Shown here: piece after piece, positions 14,230-21,883 of the stretch | Numbering within the stretch: position 1 is the stretch's first letter | How the letters are laid out: every line of letters starts with the position of its first letter | Assembly: GCA_017852335.1 (NCBI GenBank) | Contig: JAFMLG010000014.1 | Span: 1 to 32,871 of the forward strand | Reading direction: 5' to 3' | Source of the DNA: Actinomycetota bacterium | Lineage (GTDB): Bacteria > Actinomycetota > Nitriliruptoria > Nitriliruptorales > Nitriliruptoraceae | Length of the DNA: 32,871 bases | Position numbers and translations under genes: made by a program | The notes under the pieces: generated by a model | Databases searched by the model: none | What the model was told of the DNA's origin: nothing | The model's input: the letters and a program-made list of their open reading frames with translations, nothing else

Positions 14230-16962
14230 GTGTCGGCCGGTCCGAGCACGGCCCCGAGTGCGGCGCCGGCCGCGCCGGCCGGGACCGTCCGCGTGGTCCT
14301 CCCCGTCGAGGGGATGACCTGCGCGTCCTGCTCGGCCCGCGTCGGGCGGGCGCTGGCGAAGGTCGAGGGTGTCGCCGACGCGACGGTGAACTTCGCGACG
14401 CACCGCGCCGCCGTGACCTACGACCCGGCGACGACCGACGGCGACGCGCTGCGGGCCGCGATCGAGCGGGTCGGGTACGCGGTCCCCGACGTCCCCGACG
14501 ACGCGGCGATGCATGCCCGGCGCGGACGGCGGCTCGGCCGCCGTCTCGCGCTGGCCGGGACGCTGACCGTCCCGGTGCTGCTGGTCTCGATGGTCCCGGC
14601 GCTGATGTTCGACGGCTGGCAGTGGCTGGCGCTGGTGCTGACGACGCCGGTGGTGCTCGGGGCCGGCTGGGAGTTCCACCGCAACGCCGCGGTGAACCTC
14701 CGCCACGGCGGTGTCACGATGGACACGCTGGTCTCGATCGGGACCCTGACCGCGTACGGCTGGTCGGTCTGGGCGCTGGTCGCGCTGGACGCGGCGGAGC
14801 TGCACGGCGGCATGCGCCTCTCCGTGTCCGGCCTGCCCGACGTCTACCTCGAGACGGCGGCGGCCATCGTGACGCTGATCCTCCTGGGCCGGTCGTTCGA
14901 GCACCGCGCGAAGGGACGGTCGTCGCGCGCCATCGCCCGCCTGCTCGAGCTCGGTCCGCGGACCGCCGAACTGGCCGACGGCCGCGAGGTCCCGGTCGCG
15001 GACCTCGTCGCAGGGGACCGGATCGTGCTGCGCCCCGGCGCCCGGGTCCCCGTCGACGCCGTCGTGCGCGAGGGCCGCTCGACGCTCGACACCTCGATGC
15101 TGACCGGCGAACCGGTCCCCGTCGAGGTCGGGCCCGGTGACGAGGTCGTCGGCGGGACGCTGAACGGCGCCGGTCGCCTGGTCGTCGAGGCCAGGGCCGT
15201 CGGCGCGGGCACCGTGCTGGCGCAGATCGTCGACCTCGTCGCGCAGGCCCAGGGGGGGCGCGCCCCGGTCCAGGCCCTCGTCGACCGGGTGACCCGTTGG
15301 TTCGTCCCGGTCGTGCTGGCGGTCGCGCTCGGGGTGCTCCTCGCCGGGACGGCGGCCGGGGACCCGTCGGGCGCGCTGACGCGGGCGGTCGCCGTCCTCG
15401 TCATCGCCTGCCCCTGCGCGCTCGGGCTGGCGACGCCGACGGCGGTCATGGTCGGGGTCGGCCGCGGGGCCTCGCTCGGCGTCGTCGTCCGCGGCGTCGA
15501 GGCGCTCGAGGCCAGCGGCCGCGTCGACACGGTGGTGCTCGACAAGACCGGGACGCTGACCGAGGGCCGGATGGCGCTCGTCGACGTCCGGCCCTCGTCG
15601 TCCCTCGCCGCCGACCCGGCAGCGCTGGCCGTCGTCCGCGCCGCCGTCGCGGCCGCCGAGGACGCGTCCGAGCATCCCATCGCCCGCGCCGTCGCCCGGG
15701 ACCTCGCCGCACCGGGGGATCCCGCGGCGGAGGTCGCCGCGTTCACGGCGCTGCCCGGCGTCGGCGTCGCGGCGACCGTGACGGTCGGCGGCGCCGAGCT
15801 CGAGGTCGTCGTCGGCCGGCCCGAGCTGCTGTCGGAGCACGGCGTCGCCCTGCCCGACGACCTCGCCGCCGCGCTCGAGGCGGAGGCCGCGGCGGGCAGG
15901 ACCGCGATCGCGGCCGCCGTCCGCGGTGGCGCCGTGGCGGCGGGGGCGGTGCTCGTGCTGGCGCTCGCCGACACGCCGAAGCCGGGCGCGGCCGCGGCGG
16001 TCGCGGCGCTGCACGGGATGGGGCTCGCGACGGTCCTGCTGACCGGGGACCGGGAGGCCACCGCCCGGGCCGTCGCGGCCGAGCTCGGGATCCCGCGGGT
16101 CGTCGCCGGCGTGCTGCCCGACGGGAAGGAGGCCGTGGTCCGCGGGCTCCAGGACGAGGGCCGCGTGGTCGCGATGGTCGGCGACGGCATCAACGACGCA
16201 CCGGCCCTCGCCCGGGCCGACCTCGGGATCGCGATGGGCGGCGGGACCGACGTCGCGATCGAGGCCGGGGACGTGACCCTGGTCACCGGGGACCCGCGGG
16301 CCGTCGCCGACGCGGTGGCGCTGGCGCGTCGGACGCTCGGGACGATCCGGGGGAACCTCGTCTGGGCGTTCGGCTACAACGCCCTCGCCATCCCGCTGGC
16401 CGCGGCGGGGCTGCTGAACCCGATGGTCGCCGCCGCCGCGATGGGACTGTCCAGCGTGTTCGTCGTCACGAACTCGCTGCGGCTGCGGCGGTTCCGCGGT
16501 GCGCGCGACCGCGCGCCGACGCGGCGCGAGCGGCTCGAACGGGCCGGTGTCGCGCTCGTGACCGCCGCGGCGCTTGCGGGTCTCGTCGGGACGGCGGCGG
16601 CGTTCCAGCGCAGCCTGCTCCCGGGTCGGACGGTCCCGGTCGCGCTGACCGCCGGTGGTCTGGAGCCGGCGGCGATCGCGGTCGCCCCCGGTGAGCGGGT
16701 CACGTTCGTCCTCGACGCCGACGCGACGACCTCGTTCCACCTCGTCGACGTCGTGGATCTCGCGCTGATGCGTGAGGCCGCCGCGGGCACGACGATGGAC
16801 CACGGCCGCGACGCGGTCGGGACGATCGTCCCGGCCGGGACGACGGTCCGCCTGACGTGGACCGCACCGGACGACCCGGACGCGCTGCTGCGGCTGCGGC
16901 TGCACGACGACCTGCGCGACACGACCGCCGAGCTGGTCCCGACCGACGAGGAGTCCCCGTGA
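14230..16962 (+). CDS. copA: Copper-translocating P-type ATPase with C-terminal cupredoxin-like extension
   Basis: A 910-residue P1B-1 ATPase that exports Cu+ from the cytoplasm. An N-terminal heavy-metal domain carries GMTCASC (Cys31, Cys34). The membrane part has the CPC motif (Cys394-Pro-Cys396), YN in YNALAIP and MGLSS in the last core helix, all Cu+ signatures. The phosphorylated Asp438 is in DKTGTLTEG, HP is in SEHPIARA, and the hinge is GDGINDAPALARADLGIAMG near 650. Unusually, after the last core helix there is an extra hydrophobic helix (about 773-793), then about 110 residues resembling a cupredoxin strand set (PVALTAGGLEPAAIAVAPGERVTFVLDADATTSFHLV, ending VRLTWTAPDDPDALLRLRLHDD), which would lie outside the membrane. 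Its stop overlaps the DUF3309 gene. Confidence 0.94.
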   Translation: MSAGPSTAPSAAPAAPAGTVRVVLPVEGMTCASCSARVGRALAKVEGVADATVNFATHRAAVTYDPATTDGDALRAAIERVGYAVPDVPDDAAMHARRGRRLGRRLALAGTLTVPVLLVSMVPALMFDGWQWLALVLTTPVVLGAGWEFHRNAAVNLRHGGVTMDTLVSIGTLTAYGWSVWALVALDAAELHGGMRLSVSGLPDVYLETAAAIVTLILLGRSFEHRAKGRSSRAIARLLELGPRTAELADGREVPVADLVAGDRIVLRPGARVPVDAVVREGRSTLDTSMLTGEPVPVEVGPGDEVVGGTLNGAGRLVVEARAVGAGTVLAQIVDLVAQAQGGRAPVQALVDRVTRWFVPVVLAVALGVLLAGTAAGDPSGALTRAVAVLVIACPCALGLATPTAVMVGVGRGASLGVVVRGVEALEASGRVDTVVLDKTGTLTEGRMALVDVRPSSSLAADPAALAVVRAAVAAAEDASEHPIARAVARDLAAPGDPAAEVAAFTALPGVGVAATVTVGGAELEVVVGRPELLSEHGVALPDDLAAALEAEAAAGRTAIAAAVRGGAVAAGAVLVLALADTPKPGAAAAVAALHGMGLATVLLTGDREATARAVAAELGIPRVVAGVLPDGKEAVVRGLQDEGRVVAMVGDGINDAPALARADLGIAMGGGTDVAIEAGDVTLVTGDPRAVADAVALARRTLGTIRGNLVWAFGYNALAIPLAAAGLLNPMVAAAAMGLSSVFVVTNSLRLRRFRGARDRAPTRRERLERAGVALVTAAALAGLVGTAAAFQRSLLPGRTVPVALTAGGLEPAAIAVAPGERVTFVLDADATTSFHLVDVVDLALMREAAAGTTMDHGRDAVGTIVPAGTTVRLTWTAPDDPDALLRLRLHDDLRDTTAELVPTDEESP

Positions 16963-17117
16963 TCCCGACCTGGCAGGTCGTCGTCCTCGGTGCGCTGACG
17001 CTGTTCGTCGCGCCGCTCTGGCCCTGGAGCCGCGGCTGGACCTGGGCGCCGGCCGGGATGCTCGGGATGGGGCTGGCCGGGCTGGTGCTGTTCTCGCTGA
17101 CGGTCGTGCCGGCCTAG
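16959..17117 (+). CDS. DUF3309-like small membrane protein
   Basis: A 52-residue protein from GTG at 16959, overlapping the copper ATPase stop as GTGA. It has two hydrophobic segments (about 5-20 and 32-50) separated by WPWSRGWTWAPAGMLGMG. This resembles the WPYSRGWGYGPSGGLG turn I recall in DUF3309 proteins, which are tiny two-helix membrane proteins of unknown role. Coupling to the ATPase suggests an accessory or regulatory peptide for it; that is inference. It converges on the DUF4349 gene with 22 bases between stops. Confidence 0.75.
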   Translation: MIPTWQVVVLGALTLFVAPLWPWSRGWTWAPAGMLGMGLAGLVLFSLTVVPA

Positions 17118-17139
17118 TCGCGCGCGGCGACCGGGCGGG

Positions 17140-18096
17140 TCAGGTCCCGGTGGTCGCCGCCGCGCGCCGACGGGCGCGCCGCTCCCGCCGGGCCCGCCAG
17201 GCGCGGCGCAGCAGCCAGAGCACCAGGCCGACGGGCAGCACCACGACGACCGTCCAGACGGCCGCCACCACGAGCCATCGGCCGACGGTGACCAGCGCCG
17301 CGACGGCGTCGCGCAGCACGCCCGGCAGGTCCCAGCCGCCGGCGACCGGGGTGGTCGCACCGGCCTGGACGACGTTCACGGTCACCGTCGAGAGGGCGAC
17401 CTGGTCGGCCAGCTGACGCCGCCACCCCTCGGTCGCGTCGATCTCGGTCCGGACCCCGTTCAGCCGGTCCGCGACCACGACGAGGTCCTCCGCGGAGCCG
17501 CCGCGCTCGCGGACCTCGGTGAGCAGCGCGCGCAGCTCGGCCTCGAAGGCGCGCAGGTTCTCGAGCCGGGCGTCGAGATCGGTCAGCTGCGCGGTCACGT
17601 CGACCTCGTCGACGCTGCGGGTCGGGACCGACCGGGCGAGCGCGTCGAGCTCGTCGACGACCGCGTCGAGCCCGTCGGACGGCACGCGGAGGGTCAGGCT
17701 GCCCGAGACGGTCCCGTCGTCGGCGCGGGACAGATAGGTGCCGGCGACGTACCCGCCGGCCCGGACGGCGACGTCCGCGACGGCCTCGACGGCGGCCGCC
17801 CCGTCGTCGACGACGAGGTCCAGGTTGGCGTTCCGGACGACGGCGCGGCCGTCGACCATCGCCTCGGGGGGGAGGCCGGCGTCGCCGCCGACCGCGTCGC
17901 GCTCGACCGCCATGTCCTCGACGAACGGCGCCGCGGGCGCCGGCATGGACTCGACGGCCATGCCGGAGGACCCCTCGACGGCGTCGTCACCCCCCCCGCA
18001 GGCCGCGAGGCCGAGCGCCAGCGCGACCGCGACGGCGGCGCCGCGCCGGACCGTGGCACGGGCGGGGCGAGGACGGGGGGCGGTCGGGGTCTCCAT
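17140..18096 (-). CDS. DUF4349 lipoprotein
   Basis: A 318-residue envelope protein. The basic N-terminus and hydrophobic core end in lipobox GLAAC (Cys33). An acidic, Met/Pro-rich spacer follows, then the DUF4349 domain (about 80-265): RNANLDLVVDDGAAAVEAVADVAVRAGGYVAG, LTLRVPSDGLDAVVDELDAL, and a long coiled-coil hairpin DLDARLENLRAFEAELRALLTEV...VVADRLNGVRTEIDATEGWRRQL. One C-terminal membrane helix (about 275-300) is followed by a strongly basic tail. The double anchoring (lipid plus helix) is typical of the family, whose function is unknown. ATG at 18096 lies 7 bases after TACGCT on the same strand, so the message is probably leaderless. Confidence 0.9.
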   Translation of the reverse strand: METPTAPRPRPARATVRRGAAVAVALALGLAACGGGDDAVEGSSGMAVESMPAPAAPFVEDMAVERDAVGGDAGLPPEAMVDGRAVVRNANLDLVVDDGAAAVEAVADVAVRAGGYVAGTYLSRADDGTVSGSLTLRVPSDGLDAVVDELDALARSVPTRSVDEVDVTAQLTDLDARLENLRAFEAELRALLTEVRERGGSAEDLVVVADRLNGVRTEIDATEGWRRQLADQVALSTVTVNVVQAGATTPVAGGWDLPGVLRDAVAALVTVGRWLVVAAVWTVVVVLPVGLVLWLLRRAWRARRERRARRRAAATTGT

Positions 18097-18103
18097 GCGG
18101 CGG

Positions 18104-18109
18104 AGCGTA
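18104..18109 (-). promoter_or_regulatory. -10-like hexamer for the DUF4349 gene (leaderless)
   Basis: TACGCT on the minus strand with 7 bases to the ATG at 18096 and no ribosome-binding site between them. The hexamer is identical to that before ptsI. Confidence 0.5.
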
Positions 18110-18164
18110 GGTCCGGGCCCGCCGCGCGACCGGGGCCGGCCGGCCCCCCGGCGACCCTCCGCAG

Positions 18165-18170
18165 TACCCT
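18165..18170 (+). promoter_or_regulatory. -10-like hexamer upstream of kgd
   Basis: TACCCT lies 61 bases before the kgd ATG, giving a C-rich leader of about 55 bases with GAGGACGAG just before the start. I see no hairpin in this leader. Confidence 0.4.
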
Positions 18171-18231
18171 GCCGACCACCGCGCGCCCCGCCGCGCCGCC
18201 GAGCGCCTCCGCCACCGCACCCGAGGACGAG

Positions 18232-21200
18232 ATGGCTGCCCCCGCGTCCGGACCGCGCCCCTCCGCGGCCAACGACTGGCTGGTCGCGGAGATGGAGGAG
18301 CGGTTCGCGGCCGACCCCGCCTCGGTCCCCGAGGAGTGGCGCGTCCTGCTGGCGGGCCGTGCCGCGGGGAACGGCCGCGCCGGGAACGGCCACGCGGGGA
18401 ACGGCCACGCCCCGGTCGGTGCCGTCGCGGCCGGCCGGCCGGCGGCCGTCGCCGAGGTCGATCCCGATGGGCCGGCGCCGCGCCGCCTGCGCGGGACCGC
18501 GGCCCGCATCGCCGAGAACATGGCCCGGTCGCTCGAGGTCCCGACGGCGACGTCGGTCCGCGAGGTCCCGGCGAAGCTGCTCGAGGTCAACCGCCGGATC
18601 GTGAACAACTACCTCGCCCGCATCGACGGCGGGAAGGTCTCGTTCACCCACCTGATCGCGTACGCGATGGTCCGCGCCCTCGACGACGTCCCGGCGATGG
18701 CGCGGCGGTACACGGAGGTCGACGGTCGACCGGCGGTCCTCGAGGGCGGCCCGGTCGGGCTCGGCATCGCGGTCGACCTGCCCGACGGCGACGGGGGTCG
18801 GACGCTGCTCGTCCCGGTGCTCCGCGACGTCGGCGCGATGGACTTCGCGGCGTTCCTCGCCGCCTACGAGGAGCTGATCCGCCGCGTCCGCGCGAAGGAC
18901 CTCGACCCGGCCATGCTCTCGGGCGCGACGATGACGGTGACCAACCCCGGCACCATCGGGACGGTGCTCTCCGTGCCCCGCCTGATGCCCGGGCAGTCGG
19001 CGATCCTCGGCGTGGGGTCGATCGCGTACCCGGCGTCGCTGCAGGCCGCGGACCCGCGCATGGTCGCGGACCTCGGCATCGGCCGCTCGGTGACGCTGAC
19101 GTCGACCTACGACCACCGCGTCATCCAGGGCGCCGAGTCCGGCCGGTTCCTGCAGCGCGTCCACGAGCTGCTGACCGGCGAGCACGCGTTCTACGACGAG
19201 GTCTTCGCCGCGCTCGGCCTGCCGTACGAGCCGGCCCGGTGGCGGACCGACGAGTCGCCGGCCGCGGGTGACGCCGAGGGCCAGCTCGCGAAGCAGCTGC
19301 GCGTCAGCCAGCTGGTGAACGCCTACCGGGTCCGGGGTCATCTCATCGCGGACCTCGATCCGCTGCGCCAGCAGCCGCCGCGGATGCACCCCGAGCTCGA
19401 CCCGACGTCGTACGGCCTCTCCATCTGGGACCTCGAGCGCGAGTTCCTCGTCGACCTCGCCGGCCGGGCGCCGGTCCGGATGCAGCTCGGGCAGATCCTC
19501 TCCGTGCTCCGCGACGCCTACTGCCGCTCGGTCGGCGTCGAGTTCGGTCACGTCCTCGACCCCGAGGAGAAGCGGTGGCTCCGCGAGCACCTCGAGGGCG
19601 AGGACCGGACCCTCACCGTCGAGGAGCACCGCTGGATCCTCGGCCGCCTCAACGCCGCCGAGGCGTTCGAGACGTTCCTCCACACGAAGTACGTCGGGCA
19701 GAAGCGGTTCGGCCTCGAGGGCGCCGAGTCGCTGATCCCGCTGCTCGACGCGGTCTGCGAGCGGGCCGCCGACGACGGCGTGCGTGACGTCGTCCTCGGC
19801 ATGGCCCACCGCGGGCGCCTGAACGTGCTCTCGAACATCCTCGGGAAGTCGCACACCCAGATCTTCGGCGAGTTCGAGGGGCAGGTCGCGCCCGACACCG
19901 TCCAGGGCTCCGGCGACGTCAAGTACCACCTCGGCACCCACGGCGAGTACCGCTCGCGGCTCGGGAACCGGGTCGCCCTGCACCTGCCGCCGAACCCGTC
20001 GCACCTCGAGGCCGTCGACCCGGTCGTCGAGGGCATCGCGCGCGCGATGCAGGACCGGTACGACCTCGGCGACACCGGGGAGTTCCCGGTCCTGCCGCTG
20101 CTGATCCACGGCGACGCCGCGTTCGCCGGGCAGGGCGTCGTGTTCGAGACGCTCCACCTCTCGCAGCTGCGCGGGTACCGGACCGGCGGCACGGTCCACG
20201 TCGTCGTGAACAACCAGGTCGGGTTCACGACGTCGCCGGACTCGTCGCGGTCCTCGCACTACGCGACCGACGTCGCGAAGGCCGTCCAGGCCCCCATCCT
20301 CCACGTGAACGGCGACGACCCCGAGGCCGTCGTCCGCGTCGCCCGGCTGGCGTTCGAGTACCGCCAGCGGTTCCACCGCGACATCGTCATCGACCTGGTC
20401 TGCTACCGCCGCCACGGGCACAACGAGGCCGACGACCCGTCGTTCACGCAGCCCGGGATGTACGCGCTGATCGAGGAGCGCCGCTCCGTCCGTCGCCTGT
20501 ACACCGAGCGGCTGGTCCGGAGCCGCGACCTCACCGCCGAGGACGCCGAGGAGGCGCTCCGCGACTTCCAGGATCGGCTCGAGCGGGCCTTCGCCGCGGC
20601 GAAGGACGCGCTGGCGCCCGAGGCACCGATCGCCCGGCCGCCGGTCGAGCGGGGGGTGCTCCCGCCCGTCGGGACTGGCGTGCCGCGCGAACTGCTCGAG
20701 GCGGTCGCCGCGGCCCAGTTCGCCGTCCCCGACGGGTTCCGTCGCCACCCGAAGCTGGACCGGATCCTGAAGCGGGCCGAGGAGCGGTTCGCGGCCGGCG
20801 AGGTCGACTGGGCGCTCGGCGAGGCCCTCGCGTTCGGGACGCTGCTGGCCGAGGGGACGACGGTCCGGCTGGCCGGGCAGGACTCGCGGCGCGGGACCTT
20901 CTCGCACCGCCACGCCGTCGTCGTCGACTTCCGTGACGGCACCGAGCACCTCCCGCTGGCCGCGGTCGCGACCGACGACGCGAAGTGGTTCGTCCACGAC
21001 TCGCCCCTCAGTGAGTACGCGGCCCTCGGCTTCGAGTACGGCTACTCGGTCGAGCGACCGGAGGCGCTGGTCTGCTGGGAGGCGCAGTTCGGCGACTTCG
21101 CGAACGGCGCCCAGATCGTGATCGACCAGTTCATCGTGGCGGCCGAGGACAAATGGGGCGAGCGCTCGGGGCTGGTGCTGCTGCTGCCGCACGGCTTCGA

Positions 21201-21858
21201 GGGCCAGGGTCCCGAGCACTCCTCGGCCCGGATGGAGCGGTTCCTCACGCTCTGTGCCGAGGACAACATCCAGGTCGTCGACGCGACCACCGCGGCCCAG
21301 CTGTTCCACGTCCTTCGTCGTCAGGTCCGCCGCGAGCAGCGCACGCCGCTGGTGCTGTTCACGCCGAAGTCGCTGCTCCGCGCCGCCGCCACGGTCTCGA
21401 CCCTCGACGAGCTGACCACCGGTTCGTTCCGCGAGGTGCTCGACGACCCGGCGTTCCTGCCGGGCGGCGCGCGGGCGGACCGTGCCGACGCCGTGACCCG
21501 TGTCCTCATCGGCACGGGCAAGGTCGCGTACGACCTGATGGAGGAGCGGGACCGACGGGACGTCGACGTCCCGGTCGTCCGCGTCGAGCAGCTGTACCCG
21601 TTCCCCGAGGCGCAGCTGGCCGACGTCCTGCGCCGCTATCCGGCCGCGACCGACGTGCGATGGGTCCAGGAGGAGCCGGGGAACATGGGGGCGTGGTCGT
21701 TCGTCGACGGCCGGCTCTGGAACCTGCTGGAGGACCTCGGGGACGGGCGCCGGCTCGGCCGCGTCAGCCGGGCGTTCTCGGCCTCACCGGCGACCGGTCA
21801 GATGGTCGTGCACCAGCAGGAGCTGGCGCAGCTGCTCGAGGAGTCGCTCGGCGCCTGA
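18232..21858 (+). CDS. kgd: Multifunctional 2-oxoglutarate decarboxylase / dehydrogenase E1-E2 (Kgd)
   Basis: A 1208-residue fusion typical of actinobacteria that decarboxylates 2-oxoglutarate with thiamine diphosphate in the TCA cycle. The N-terminal helix (ANDWLVAEMEERFAADPASVPEEWRVLL) is the E1-type docking segment. A linker holds three AGNG(R/H) repeats (45-59). The E2-like acyltransferase domain spans about 85-340, with TYDHRVIQGAESG (His295). The E1 part follows, with GMAHRGRLNVLSNILGK (His526) and RRHGHNEADDPSFTQP. The transketolase-like domain (about 790-990) has GQDSRRGTFSHRHAV and EAQFGDFANGAQI. The C-terminal domain ends MVVHQQELAQLLEESLGA. No lipoyl domain is present, so lipoyl must come from a separate E2. 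It is divergent from the DUF4349 gene. Confidence 0.97.
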   Translation: MAAPASGPRPSAANDWLVAEMEERFAADPASVPEEWRVLLAGRAAGNGRAGNGHAGNGHAPVGAVAAGRPAAVAEVDPDGPAPRRLRGTAARIAENMARSLEVPTATSVREVPAKLLEVNRRIVNNYLARIDGGKVSFTHLIAYAMVRALDDVPAMARRYTEVDGRPAVLEGGPVGLGIAVDLPDGDGGRTLLVPVLRDVGAMDFAAFLAAYEELIRRVRAKDLDPAMLSGATMTVTNPGTIGTVLSVPRLMPGQSAILGVGSIAYPASLQAADPRMVADLGIGRSVTLTSTYDHRVIQGAESGRFLQRVHELLTGEHAFYDEVFAALGLPYEPARWRTDESPAAGDAEGQLAKQLRVSQLVNAYRVRGHLIADLDPLRQQPPRMHPELDPTSYGLSIWDLEREFLVDLAGRAPVRMQLGQILSVLRDAYCRSVGVEFGHVLDPEEKRWLREHLEGEDRTLTVEEHRWILGRLNAAEAFETFLHTKYVGQKRFGLEGAESLIPLLDAVCERAADDGVRDVVLGMAHRGRLNVLSNILGKSHTQIFGEFEGQVAPDTVQGSGDVKYHLGTHGEYRSRLGNRVALHLPPNPSHLEAVDPVVEGIARAMQDRYDLGDTGEFPVLPLLIHGDAAFAGQGVVFETLHLSQLRGYRTGGTVHVVVNNQVGFTTSPDSSRSSHYATDVAKAVQAPILHVNGDDPEAVVRVARLAFEYRQRFHRDIVIDLVCYRRHGHNEADDPSFTQPGMYALIEERRSVRRLYTERLVRSRDLTAEDAEEALRDFQDRLERAFAAAKDALAPEAPIARPPVERGVLPPVGTGVPRELLEAVAAAQFAVPDGFRRHPKLDRILKRAEERFAAGEVDWALGEALAFGTLLAEGTTVRLAGQDSRRGTFSHRHAVVVDFRDGTEHLPLAAVATDDAKWFVHDSPLSEYAALGFEYGYSVERPEALVCWEAQFGDFANGAQIVIDQFIVAAEDKWGERSGLVLLLPHGFEGQGPEHSSARMERFLTLCAEDNIQVVDATTAAQLFHVLRRQVRREQRTPLVLFTPKSLLRAAATVSTLDELTTGSFREVLDDPAFLPGGARADRADAVTRVLIGTGKVAYDLMEERDRRDVDVPVVRVEQLYPFPEAQLADVLRRYPAATDVRWVQEEPGNMGAWSFVDGRLWNLLEDLGDGRRLGRVSRAFSASPATGQMVVHQQELAQLLEESLGA
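18364..18408 (+). repeat. Three 15-base tandem repeats in the Kgd linker
   Basis: Units at 18364-18378, 18379-18393 and 18394-18408 share GGGAACGGCC and encode AGNGR, AGNGH and AGNGH. In-frame copy-number change would only lengthen or shorten the flexible linker. Confidence 0.9.
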
Positions 21859-21883
21859 GCGCCCGGGCGACCCCCAACGGCCG

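Noticed and set aside
17140-21309. Very long minus-strand open frame antisense to kgd
   Set aside because: Only its C-terminal part (from ATG 18096) shows a real family, DUF4349. The rest is low-complexity Arg/Asp/Glu-rich translation of the reverse of kgd, as expected in GC-rich DNA with few stop codons.
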